Shown here one piece after another: positions 1 to 6,734 of a stretch of 6,836 nucleotides of DNA (position 1 is the first letter of the stretch; each line of letters starts with the position of its first letter). A program made the position numbers and the translations under genes. This DNA is from CAZQSL01 sp964595945 (GTDB lineage Bacteria > UBP15 > UBA6099 > JAJRTR01). The DNA lies in assembly GCA_964595945.1 (NCBI GenBank), contig CAZQSL010000156.1, positions 1 to 6,836 on the forward strand. Reading direction: 5' to 3'. A model generated the notes under the pieces. That model was given only the letters and a program-made list of their open reading frames with translations. It made no database searches and was not told the origin of the DNA.

Positions 1-1982
1 GGCAGGAATGCCTGGATGCCGAGTCTGTGGAGCGTGGGTGCGCGGTTGAGCAGGACGGGATGTTCGGAGACGATGTCTTCGAGTACGCCCCATACTTCGG
101 GATTGGCGCTGTCGACGAGCTTTTTGGCGCTCTTGATGTTGGGAGCGAGATTGCGGGCGACGAGTTCGTGCATGACGAATGGCTTGAAGAGTTCGAGCGC
201 CATTTCCTTGGGGAGGCCGCACTGGTGAAGCTTGAGGCGCGGGCCGACGACGATGACAGAGCGGCCTGAGTAGTCGACGCGTTTTCCGAGGAGGTTCTGG
301 CGGAAGCGGCCCTGTTTGCCCTTGAGGAGATCAGAGAGAGATTTGAGCGGGCGTTTGTGCGATCCGGTGAACACGCGACCGCGCCGGCCGTTGTCTATGA
401 GTGCGTCGACGGCTTCCTGGAGCATGCGTTTTTCGTTGCGGATGATGCTTTCGGGCGCCTTGATCTCGATGAGTTTTTTGAGTCTGTTGTTGCGGTTTAT
501 CACTCTGCGATAGAGGTCGTTGAGATCGGATGAAGCGAACCTGCCGCCTTCGAGCTGCACCATCGGGCGCAGATCGGGGGGCAGCACCGGTATGGTATCG
601 AGGATCATCCATTCGGGCTTGTTTTTAGATTTTCTGAAGGCTTCGACGACTGTGAGCCGTTTGATGAGCTTCATCCTCTTCTGTTTTTTGGAGTCCTTGA
701 TCTGCTCGCGAAGTTCTTTGCCGAGGCTGTCGAGTTCGAGTGTCTGGAGTACTGTTTTGACAGCGTTTGCGCCCATGTCAACGTGGAAAACATTGATGAT
801 GGATGTGTCATTGAAAGCTTCGGAAAGATAGCGAATGAGATTGCGCATGCGATCGAAGTCGCGGGGGACGTAGAAATCGAGTTCGTAGACTTCTTCGAAA
901 ATCTTGTCTTCGGCCTTGAAAACGCGGCCATCGGCGAATTTATAGATGTTGGCGAGCACGCCGGTCTGCATGGTCTGGCGCACTTCGAGGGATTTGAGCT
1001 GCGAAATGCCTTCGTCGAGATAGATGGCGGTATAGACGTCTTCGCATTCCTGGAACCTTGCGTTGAGATTGCGCATGACGGCGTCGCGTGTCGCCTTGTC
1101 CTTGAAGCGGATACCGAGGCGGATACCGAGGCGGCGACGGTCGAAATAGCCCTTGGTGATGCGTTCGATAAAGGGCTCGACGCCGGAATTTTCGTCAGTG
1201 ACGACAGGGATAAGATATTTCGAGATGACTGCCGGGATGTAGCCTATGACCTTCACTTCGCCGGCGATTTCCTTGTAGATGCGAATAGATGCGACGCCGC
1301 CGTGGCCTTTTTCGATCTTGAGCGTCACGCCGCTGTCTTCGGCGAATCTGCTCTGGAGTTTTTTGACGTTGACCTGAATCTCTTCGCGGTCACTCTTGGA
1401 AAGGTCCTGATCGCACACTTTGATGTTAGTGATAATCGGGGACTTGTGGCCGTCGATTTCTTCCCATTCGGCTTTAGGGACATTTTCCTCGAAAGTCGGC
1501 ATGAGGCGCTTGATGTCGATGCGCTCTTCGTCGATGCGTTTGACGAGTGCATCACGGGCTTCTTCATCAACCTTGGTGACCATGTAGTCGCCGTAATAGA
1601 GTACTCTTTCGAGTTCCTTTACGGAAATGCCGAGGAGATAGCTCATGCGGCTCGGCGTGCCCTTGAAGTACCAGATATGGCTGACGGGGGCTGCAAGCAC
1701 GATGTGGCCCATGCGTTCGCGGCGCACTTTAGTCTGCGTCACTTCTACGCCGCAGGCTTCGCATTTGATGTTTTTGAAGCGGATTCTCTTGTATTTGCCG
1801 CAGTGGCATTCCCAGTCTTTGACGGGGCCGAAGATTTTTTCGCAGAAGAGACCGTCTTTTTCAGGCTTGAGAGTTCGGTAGTTTATGGTTTCCGGTTTCT
1901 TGACTTCGCCGTACGACCATTTTTTGATGGTATCGGGAGAAGCAAGGCTTATACGGATTTTCTCAAAATTCATCTTAGCCAA
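1..1982 (-). CDS. rpoC: RNA polymerase beta-prime subunit, N-terminal part (runs off the left edge)
   Basis: Beta-prime forms, with beta, the active-site cleft and clamp of RNA polymerase. The frame stays open from the start to position 1, giving 660 codons plus 2 bases. Numbered from the TTG at 1982, it shows the N-terminal zinc element with Cys59, Cys61, Cys74 and Cys77 (CHCGKYK then CEACGVE). Next come the clamp segment NDLYRRVINRNNRLK from about 488, whose coiled coil is the sigma-binding clamp helix in the family, the switch region GKQGRFRQN and KRVDYSGRSV (about 555-576), and NRAPTLHRLGIQAF (about 646-659). The catalytic NADFDGD motif would lie just past the edge, so this is partial, not broken. 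Residues about 134-402 are far longer than the linker in E. coli or Bacillus. I prefer TTG because AGGAGG sits 7 bases before it; the in-frame ATG at 1973 is 16 bases away. It lies 44 bases after rpoB and is probably cotranscribed with it. Confidence 0.97.
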   Translation of the reverse strand, partial: MAKMNFEKIRISLASPDTIKKWSYGEVKKPETINYRTLKPEKDGLFCEKIFGPVKDWECHCGKYKRIRFKNIKCEACGVEVTQTKVRRERMGHIVLAAPVSHIWYFKGTPSRMSYLLGISVKELERVLYYGDYMVTKVDEEARDALVKRIDEERIDIKRLMPTFEENVPKAEWEEIDGHKSPIITNIKVCDQDLSKSDREEIQVNVKKLQSRFAEDSGVTLKIEKGHGGVASIRIYKEIAGEVKVIGYIPAVISKYLIPVVTDENSGVEPFIERITKGYFDRRRLGIRLGIRFKDKATRDAVMRNLNARFQECEDVYTAIYLDEGISQLKSLEVRQTMQTGVLANIYKFADGRVFKAEDKIFEEVYELDFYVPRDFDRMRNLIRYLSEAFNDTSIINVFHVDMGANAVKTVLQTLELDSLGKELREQIKDSKKQKRMKLIKRLTVVEAFRKSKNKPEWMILDTIPVLPPDLRPMVQLEGGRFASSDLNDLYRRVINRNNRLKKLIEIKAPESIIRNEKRMLQEAVDALIDNGRRGRVFTGSHKRPLKSLSDLLKGKQGRFRQNLLGKRVDYSGRSVIVVGPRLKLHQCGLPKEMALELFKPFVMHELVARNLAPNIKSAKKLVDSANPEVWGVLEDIVSEHPVLLNRAPTLHRLGIQAFL
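777..1583 (-). other. Large insertion in the beta-prime clamp region
   Basis: Residues about 134-402 of RpoC lie between the conserved SHIWYFKG/YYGDYMV segment and MGANAVKTVLQTLELD, which matches the E. coli MGAEAIQALLKSMDLE segment. E. coli and Bacillus have roughly 40-45 residues there, so about 225 are extra. The segment mixes a charged, probably helical part (about 137-175) with a strand-rich, glycine-containing part (about 215-275). It ends in a helical stretch with many aromatic and charged residues. Its location matches the non-conserved domain of Thermus, Aquifex and Thermotoga beta-prime, which is built of sandwich-barrel hybrid motifs. Homology to that domain is inferred from position only. 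The boundaries are approximate. Confidence 0.75.
1107..1134 (-). repeat. Perfect 12-base tandem repeat inside rpoC
   Basis: On the plus strand the 12-base unit GCGGATACCGAG occurs twice in a row (1107-1118 and 1119-1130), followed by four bases of a third copy. Being a multiple of three, it keeps the frame and gives RLGIRLGIRF in RpoC at about residues 284-293. It lies inside the lineage-specific insertion. The likely origin is replication slippage or local duplication. Confidence 0.9.
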
Positions 1983-1988
1983 GATGAA

Positions 1989-1996
1989 CCCTCCTT
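1989..1996 (-). promoter_or_regulatory. rpoC ribosome-binding site (decides a TTG start)
   Basis: The transcript reads AAGGAGGG here. The AGGAGG core (1990-1995) is 7 bases before TTG at 1982 and 16 bases before the next in-frame ATG at 1973, so spacing favours TTG and a protein beginning MAKMNFEKI. The site is partly inside a small inverted repeat, AACCC (2003-1999) with GGGTT (1991-1987), with the AGGA in the 7-base loop. Confidence 0.75.
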
Positions 1997-2026
1997 ATGG
2001 GTTAGTCCCGGATTTCGCGTGTCGCG

Positions 2027-5000
2027 TTATCCGGCATACGAGGGGCTTTGAATGCCCAGGTCGTCGAGCAGAATTGAGCCGACCGAGTCGTCTTCGTTGG
2101 GCTGCGCGATCTTTTTGCCGCTGCCCGAGAGTAGCTGGACGTCGAGGGCAAGCGCCTGAAATTCTTTTACGAGAACGTTGAAAGATTCAGGGATGCCGGG
2201 TTTCTGGATGTTCTCATTTTTAACGATGGCTTCATAGGTCTTGACGCGGCCCGTGATGTCATCCGATTTGATGGTGAGGAGTTCCTGCAGTGTGACAGCG
2301 GCGCCGTATGCCATGAGAGCCCACACTTCCATTTCTCCGAATCTCTGGCCGCCGAACTGCGCCTTGCCGCCGAGAGGCTGCTGTGTGACGAGGGCGTAGG
2401 AGCCGGTGGATCGCGCGTGCATCTTGTCTTCGACCATGTGGTTGAGCTTGAGCATGTATATCTGGCCGACTGTGACCTTGTTGTCGAAGGCTTCGCCTGT
2501 CTTGCCGTTGAAGAGCGTGACCTTGCCGTCCTGCGGGAGTCTTGCCTCTACGAGCAGTTCGGCGATTTCGCCTTCCGTGATGCCTTCGAAGATCGGTGTG
2601 CAGAAGTTGTATTCCATTTTTTCGGCGATCCACCCGAGGTGTGTTTCGAGTATCTGGCCGATGTTCATGCGCGAAGGTACGCCGAGCGGATTGAGGACGA
2701 TGTCGACGGGTGTGCCGTCTTCGAGATAGGGCATGTCCTCTTCGGGTGCGATCTGTGAGATGACGCCCTTGTTGCCGTGGCGGCCTGCGAGTTTGTCACC
2801 GACCATGACCTGGCGGCGCTGCGCTACAAAGACGCGTACGCTACGGTTTTTGCCTGGTGCGAAATCGTCGCCCGCGTCACGGTTGAAGTCAGTTACGCCA
2901 ATGACTACGCCCTTGCCGCCATGTGGCACCTTGAGTGATGTGTTTCTCACATCGCGCGCCTTTTCGCCGAATATCGCGCGGAGCAGCCTTTCTTCGGCCG
3001 TGGGTTCGGTTTCGCCTTTCGGGATGACCTTGCCGATGAGCACATCGCCGGATTTGACGAATGTGCCGACTTTGATGATGGCGTTGTCGTCGAGGTTTTC
3101 GAGGACTTCTTCGCTGACTCCGGGTATGTCACGCGTGATTTCTTCGGGGCCGAGTTTGGTTTCGCGGGCTTCGCATTCGTATTTTTCGATGAAGATCGAG
3201 GTGAGGAAATCCTTTTTGAGAAGTCTTTCGCTGACCACGATAGCATCTTCGTAGTTGAAACCTTCCCACGGCATGAATGCGACGAGGAGGTTTTTGCCAA
3301 GTGCGAGACGGCCACGATCGCAGTTGGGGCCGTCGGCTATGGGTTCGCCGGTTTCGACCTTCTGGCCGAGTTCGACGATGGGTTTGAAGTTGATACAGGT
3401 ACTCTGGTTGGATCGCGAATATTTGATAAGTTCGTAATAATCCGTCTTGCCGTCTTTTGTGGTGACAGTCACATGGGAGCTGTCAACAGAAGTGATGGTG
3501 CCGGCGCGCAGCGCGGTGACCACTGCCCCCGCGTCGACTGCGACTTTGCGCTCCATGCCTGTGCCGACGAGCGGTGCATCGCATTTGATGAGCGGGACTG
3601 CCTGGCGCTGCATGTTCGATCCCATGAGTGCGCGGTTGGCATCGTCGTGTTCGAGGAACGGGATAAGCGCCGTCGTGACCGACACGAGCTGCTTGGGACT
3701 GACGTCCATGTACTGGACTTCCCGCGGCGCTACGCGTTCGACCACGCCTTCGCGTACCCTGACGGCGACTTTTTCGTTGATGAAAAAGCCGTTTGCATCG
3801 ACCGGGGCGTTAGCCTGCGCGATCGTGAAGCGCTCTTCCTGTGCCGCGCTGAGATACTCTACCTCGGCGTGCACGCAGCCGTTTTCGACTTTTCTGTATG
3901 GAGTGAGCAGGAACCCGAATCTGTCGACTTTCGCAAAAGACGCGAGCGATCCGATGAGCCCGATATTCGGGCCTTCGGGTGATTCGATGGGACATATACG
4001 GCCATAGTGCGAGTGGTGGACGTCGCGGACTTCGAACCCCGCGCGTTCTCTCGTGAGGCCGCCCGGCCCGAGTGCGCTGAGTTTGCGTTTGTGGGTCAGC
4101 GAGCTGAGCGGGTTTGTCTGGTCCATAAATTGTGATAGGGGCGATGATCCGAAAAATTCGTTGATCGCCGCGATCAGCGGGCGTGGATTGATGAGCGACT
4201 GCGGGGTGGCGATCATAGCGTCGTATTGGATCATGCGGTCACGGATCGTCTTTTCCATCATCGCGAGTGCGCCGCGGAGACGGTTGAGGAGGAGTTCGCC
4301 GACACATCTCACGCGTCTGTTGCCGAGGTGGTCGATGTCATCGTGGAAAGGTTCGCCGCCATAGATTTCGCAGAACTGTTCGTAGAATTTCTTTTCGCCC
4401 TCGGTGTGGATTTCTTCGTAATAGCGTTCGCGTGCCATGTCGCGTTTGCCCTTGAGGCGGAGCGCGAGGAGGTAGCGGATGCTTTCGATGAAGTCGCGTC
4501 GCGTGAGCGCGAGTCTCTCGGTAGGCACTTCGAGCATGAGTTTTTCATTGATTTTGTAGCGGCCTACTTCCGAAAGGTCATATTTGTTGGGAAGGAAGAA
4601 TCTTGAATCGAGAAGCCTCTCGGCGTGCTCGACAGTGGGGATGTCGCCGGGGCGCAGTTTTTTGTAAATGTCGAGTAGCGCCTGTTCGCGAGTGAGGGTG
4701 GATTCCTTTTCGAGTGCGTTGAGGATGGAGTCATCCATGTACATGTCACGGCAATCTTCGGTAAGTCTGATCGTGCGATAATTGCAGGACAGGATTTTGT
4801 GAGCTTCGTCGGCGCCGATCTTCGTGCCTTTAGCGAAGAGGATATCTTCCGTACCCGGCACCTTGATATCTTCGTCGAGGATAAATCCAATAAGTTTTTC
4901 GAAACTTGGATCATTGATGATAATGGGGTCTTCGAGGAAAATGCGGCGTTCTTTTGTATCGAAACCGAAGCCGATCGCGCGCATGAACGTCGTGATCGGT

Positions 5001-5590
5001 ATCTTTCGGGTCTTGTCGATTCTAATGTATGCCTGGCCCTTGATGTCAAATTCAAATTCGACCCACGCGCCTCTGTTGGGGATAATTTTTCCGGTGTAGA
5101 AATTGATGCCGGTGACATCTCTCGGTGCAGAGAAGTAAACTCCTGGCGAGCGGATAAGCTGGCTGAGGACAACTCGCTCGGCACCATTGAAAACAAAGGT
5201 GCCATAGGCAGTCATGCTGGGGAATTCGCAGAGATATACTTCCTGCTCCTTGATTTCGCCGGTTTTTCTGTTGATCAGGCGGGCTTTGACTCTGAGCCCC
5301 GCTTCGAACGTCTTTTCGCGCTTTTTGCATTCTTCCGGAGTGTACTTCGGGTCATCGAACCTCAGGTCAAGGAATTCAAGTATCAGACCTTCGTCGGCAG
5401 TCGACACGACAGATTCGATTGGAGAGATGCTTTTGAACAACTCGATAAGCCCTTTTTCGCGTAACCATGCGAACGATTGGGTTTGAACCTCTATCAGATT
5501 GGGCAGTTCAATTGTTGACGGGAGCTTTCCGAACGTGTATTCTTCATAGCCCTTCCCGATATATGGTTCCAAGTTATCGAGGATTCCCAT
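2027..5590 (-). CDS. rpoB: RNA polymerase beta subunit
   Basis: Beta pairs with beta-prime to form the polymerase active-site cleft and the rifampicin pocket. The complete protein has 1187 residues, near the Bacillus length (about 1190) and shorter than E. coli (1342). It begins MGILDNLEPYIGKGYEEY and contains NGAERVVLSQLIRSPGVYF near 135-155 and the rifampicin region from Gly481 to Leu507. After this come ALGPGGLTRERAGFEVRD, MPWEGFNYEDAIVVSE, the catalytic GDKLAGRHGNKG (931-942, lysines 933 and 941) and PLGGKAQFGGQRFGEMEVW from 1072. The last 33 or so residues form a tail beyond the conserved core, rich in Gly, Ser and Asp. The ATG is supported by GAGGTGA at 5595-5601. It follows rplL across a 154-base spacer with two hairpins. 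Lys503 replaces the usual Arg (E. coli 529) in the rifampicin pocket. Confidence 0.99.
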   Translation of the reverse strand: MGILDNLEPYIGKGYEEYTFGKLPSTIELPNLIEVQTQSFAWLREKGLIELFKSISPIESVVSTADEGLILEFLDLRFDDPKYTPEECKKREKTFEAGLRVKARLINRKTGEIKEQEVYLCEFPSMTAYGTFVFNGAERVVLSQLIRSPGVYFSAPRDVTGINFYTGKIIPNRGAWVEFEFDIKGQAYIRIDKTRKIPITTFMRAIGFGFDTKERRIFLEDPIIINDPSFEKLIGFILDEDIKVPGTEDILFAKGTKIGADEAHKILSCNYRTIRLTEDCRDMYMDDSILNALEKESTLTREQALLDIYKKLRPGDIPTVEHAERLLDSRFFLPNKYDLSEVGRYKINEKLMLEVPTERLALTRRDFIESIRYLLALRLKGKRDMARERYYEEIHTEGEKKFYEQFCEIYGGEPFHDDIDHLGNRRVRCVGELLLNRLRGALAMMEKTIRDRMIQYDAMIATPQSLINPRPLIAAINEFFGSSPLSQFMDQTNPLSSLTHKRKLSALGPGGLTRERAGFEVRDVHHSHYGRICPIESPEGPNIGLIGSLASFAKVDRFGFLLTPYRKVENGCVHAEVEYLSAAQEERFTIAQANAPVDANGFFINEKVAVRVREGVVERVAPREVQYMDVSPKQLVSVTTALIPFLEHDDANRALMGSNMQRQAVPLIKCDAPLVGTGMERKVAVDAGAVVTALRAGTITSVDSSHVTVTTKDGKTDYYELIKYSRSNQSTCINFKPIVELGQKVETGEPIADGPNCDRGRLALGKNLLVAFMPWEGFNYEDAIVVSERLLKKDFLTSIFIEKYECEARETKLGPEEITRDIPGVSEEVLENLDDNAIIKVGTFVKSGDVLIGKVIPKGETEPTAEERLLRAIFGEKARDVRNTSLKVPHGGKGVVIGVTDFNRDAGDDFAPGKNRSVRVFVAQRRQVMVGDKLAGRHGNKGVISQIAPEEDMPYLEDGTPVDIVLNPLGVPSRMNIGQILETHLGWIAEKMEYNFCTPIFEGITEGEIAELLVEARLPQDGKVTLFNGKTGEAFDNKVTVGQIYMLKLNHMVEDKMHARSTGSYALVTQQPLGGKAQFGGQRFGEMEVWALMAYGAAVTLQELLTIKSDDITGRVKTYEAIVKNENIQKPGIPESFNVLVKEFQALALDVQLLSGSGKKIAQPNEDDSVGSILLDDLGIQSPSYAG
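4070..4150 (-). other. Rifampicin-binding region (cluster I) of RpoB
   Basis: Residues 481-507 match E. coli 507-533 with a constant offset of 26. The usual contact residues are kept: Leu485 (511), Ser486 (512), Gln487 (513), Phe488 (514), Asp490 (516), His500 (526), Ser505 (531) and Leu507 (533). Differences from E. coli are Pro484 (Gln510), Thr492 (Asn518), Ser497 (Glu523), Leu498 (Ile524), Lys503 (Arg529) and Leu504 (Ile530). Most are ordinary across bacteria. Lys503 is the one that touches a position where Arg is normally kept. Confidence 0.9.
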
Positions 5591-5594
5591 AAAT

Positions 5595-5601
5595 TCACCT
5601 C
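5595..5601 (-). promoter_or_regulatory. rpoB ribosome-binding site
   Basis: The transcript reads GAGGTGA, with GAGG ending 7 bases before the ATG at 5590. This supports the annotated start, as does the conserved N-terminus of the protein. Confidence 0.8.
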
Positions 5602-5625
5602 TGACATTCTATTTTGAGGGGCAGA

Positions 5626-5663
5626 GCCCGCCATTCCGGGTTAATAACACACGGAATCAGGGC
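5626..5663 (-). promoter_or_regulatory. Imperfect hairpin in the rplL-rpoB leader
   Basis: In the transcript GCCC (5663-5660) pairs with GGGC (5629-5626). After a small internal loop, ATTCCG (5657-5652) pairs with CGGAAT (5638-5633) around a 13-base loop. No T-run follows, so it is not a simple terminator. It sits between the attenuator-like hairpin and the rpoB ribosome-binding site. In E. coli an RNase III cleavage hairpin occupies a similar place; a processing role here is inferred from position and shape only. Confidence 0.45.
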
Positions 5664-5690
5664 GCGCATAACCCACTCTTTCACAAGGTT

Positions 5691-5727
5691 GCAAAAAGAG
5701 GAGGTCGTCAAATGCCGGCCTCCTCTT
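5691..5727 (-). terminator. Intrinsic terminator-like hairpin between rplL and rpoB (probable attenuator)
   Basis: The transcript forms a perfect 9-bp stem: AAGAGGAGG (5727-5719) pairs with CCTCCTCTT (5704-5696) around a 14-base loop, followed directly by TTTGC. The T-run is five long (5697-5693) counting the two at the foot of the stem. It starts 17 bases after the rplL stop. Read from the plus strand the hairpin lacks a T-run, so it acts for this operon's direction. Since rpoB needs readthrough, partial termination (attenuation) is more likely than a full stop. It would lower polymerase output relative to ribosomal proteins, as the rplL-rpoB attenuator does in E. coli. Confidence 0.7.
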
Positions 5728-5744
5728 CGATGCAGGTTGAGTTG

Positions 5745-6116
5745 TTACTTCAGTTCCACTATTGCTCCGGCGTCTTCGAGCTTCGCCTTGATTTTTTCAG
5801 CTTCTTCTTTCGCCACTGCTTCCTTGAGCTTTGCAGGGACATTGTCCACGAGGTCCTTCGCCTCCTTGAGGCCGAGGTCAGTCACTTCGCGGACTGCTTT
5901 GATGACGGGGATTTTCTTGTCGCCAACTGAAGTTATAACAATGTCAAATTCGGTTTTTTCCTCTTCGACCGGAGCGGCAGCGGCTGCTGCGCCTCCGCCC
6001 ATCGGCATTGCTGCCATCGGTGAAACACCGAATTCATCTTGAAGCATTTTCGCCAGTTCGCTCACTTCAGCCATCGATGCTCCCTTGATAGCCTCGAATA
6101 CTTCCTGTACGTTCAT
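5745..6116 (-). CDS. rplL: 50S ribosomal protein L7/L12 (bL12)
   Basis: L7/L12 dimers form the mobile stalk of the large ribosomal subunit and stimulate the GTPase translation factors. The protein has 123 residues, the usual family length. Residues 1-30 are the dimerising, L10-binding N-terminal domain. Residues 31-51 are the flexible Ala/Gly/Met/Pro hinge, with a run of six alanines. Residues 52-123 are the globular factor-binding domain with TEFDIVI, KIPVIKAVREVT and the hallmark LGLKEAKDLVD. The ATG follows a very strong ribosome-binding site at 6121-6130. It lies 90 bases after rplJ. The strong site and A-rich upstream tract fit the need for several L7/L12 copies per L10. Confidence 0.99.
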   Translation of the reverse strand: MNVQEVFEAIKGASMAEVSELAKMLQDEFGVSPMAAMPMGGGAAAAAAPVEEEKTEFDIVITSVGDKKIPVIKAVREVTDLGLKEAKDLVDNVPAKLKEAVAKEEAEKIKAKLEDAGAIVELK

Positions 6117-6120
6117 GCTT

Positions 6121-6130
6121 TCACCTCCCT
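6121..6130 (-). promoter_or_regulatory. Strong rplL ribosome-binding site
   Basis: The transcript reads AGGGAGGTGA, with GGAGG 7 bases before the ATG. It has the longest match to the 16S tail of the four sites in the window, consistent with high L7/L12 synthesis. Confidence 0.85.
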
Positions 6131-6141
6131 TACGGCATACA

Positions 6142-6175
6142 GCATATATTTATTTTTTATTTTTCATGAATTCTA
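6142..6175 (-). promoter_or_regulatory. A-rich tract upstream of rplL
   Basis: The rplJ-rplL spacer holds an A/T-rich, mostly A-rich stretch in the transcript (for example GAAAAATAAAAAATAAATAT) just before the rplL ribosome-binding site. This composition is unlike the rest of the window. Unstructured A-rich leaders can help ribosome loading through protein S1. That role is inferred; the composition is what is seen. Confidence 0.4.
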
Positions 6176-6185
6176 CGCGCCGGGC

Positions 6186-6228
6186 GTCTCCAGAGAAGTC
6201 ATCCCGCTATTTTTGCTTGGAGACTTCT
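6186..6228 (-). promoter_or_regulatory. Competing hairpins spanning the rplJ stop codon
   Basis: Two 7-bp pairings share the same GUC bases, so only one can form at a time: AGAAGUC (6228-6222) with GACUUCU (6200-6194), or GUCUCCA (6224-6218) with UGGAGAC (6192-6186). The loops are about 21 and 25 bases and contain the rplJ stop codon (6207-6209). Ribosomes finishing rplJ would disrupt both. No T-run follows, so neither is a terminator. A role in rplJ-rplL coupling or RNA processing is possible but unproven. Confidence 0.35.
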
Positions 6229-6734
6229 TCGAGTGTGCCGACGAGGTCGAACATCATTGCGTTGAGTGTAAACGAAAGATTTGCGACCGGTCCCAACAGT
6301 GCGCTGACGAGTATTCCGTAGATGGCCTTTGCGTTTCCGAGCTTTGCCATCTCTTCGCATTTTTCCTTCGTCCAGTAGTCGTTTTCGAGCGTTGCCGATT
6401 TGACCTGCAGTTTCTGGTTCTCTTTGAGAAAATCTGTGAATACCTTGGTGGCGACGATGCAGTCATCACTTGTGAACGCTACGCCCGTGGGGCCCTTGAG
6501 ATCGTCAAAGACCTGTTTGAAGCCTTCTTTGCCGCTCTCTTCGATCGCTTTTTTGATAAGGGTATTCTTATAGATTTTAAAATCTACGTTGTTTTCTCTA
6601 AGTCTTTTGCGAAGTTCCGAGACTTCGGCGACTGTCATGCCAATGGGGTTGGCAAGTAGGCACCAGCTATTGGTGCTGAACTTTTCTGAAAGTTCCTGTA
6701 CATCGCTTTTCTTTTTTTCGATACTTACTGCCAC
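6207..6734 (-). CDS. rplJ: 50S ribosomal protein L10 (uL10)
   Basis: L10 binds 23S rRNA with L11 at the base of the stalk and carries L7/L12 dimers on its C-terminal helix. The protein has 175 residues, within the normal range, and begins MAVSIEKKKSDVQELSEKF. It shows the family block GMTVAEVSELRKRLRENNV then KIYKNTLIKKAIEE (about residues 32-68), KGPTGVAF near 82, and the C-terminal helix ending FDLVGTLEEVSKQK, the L12-binding part. I choose the GTG at 6734 because AGGGAG ends 8 bases before it. A longer frame from GTG at 6743 would overlap the ribosome-binding site and add an untypical MFP. In E. coli L10 with L7/L12 represses its own mRNA through a long leader; here only 56 bases separate it from rplA. 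Confidence 0.98.
   Translation of the reverse strand: MAVSIEKKKSDVQELSEKFSTNSWCLLANPIGMTVAEVSELRKRLRENNVDFKIYKNTLIKKAIEESGKEGFKQVFDDLKGPTGVAFTSDDCIVATKVFTDFLKENQKLQVKSATLENDYWTKEKCEEMAKLGNAKAIYGILVSALLGPVANLSFTLNAMMFDLVGTLEEVSKQK

Noticed and set aside
1..30. rpoC as a truncated or broken gene lacking the catalytic NADFDGD motif
   Set aside because: The frame is open at the window edge and stops about 30 residues before the motif is expected, so the absence is due only to the window boundary.
783..2051. 422-codon plus-strand open frame antisense to rpoC
   Set aside because: It exactly opposes the highly conserved rpoC frame, has a composition heavy in Phe, Asp, Val and Ala as expected from reversed Glu/Lys/Asp-rich codons, and resembles no family. 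It is a shadow frame.
4799..5464. 221-codon plus-strand open frame antisense to rpoB
   Set aside because: It lies wholly within conserved RpoB sequence on the other strand and has a shadow-type composition.
5706..5711. TTGACG on the minus strand as a -35 box for an internal rpoB promoter
   Set aside because: It lies in the loop of the attenuator-like hairpin, and no TATAAT-like box occurs 16-18 bases downstream (the 17-base spacing gives CCTTGT).
5719..5727. AAGAGGAGG as a ribosome-binding site for an extra small gene between rplL and rpoB
   Set aside because: No usable start codon follows at proper spacing, and the bases are fully explained as one arm of the hairpin.
6150..6167. Five-codon minus-strand frame MKNKK in the rplJ-rplL spacer, a possible leader peptide
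   Set aside because: It has no ribosome-binding site and arises from an A-rich tract by chance; no regulatory codon run or dependent terminator follows.
6039..6659. 206-codon plus-strand open frame antisense to rplJ and rplL
   Set aside because: It crosses two well-supported genes on the other strand and the spacer between them, with no recognisable domain or binding site.
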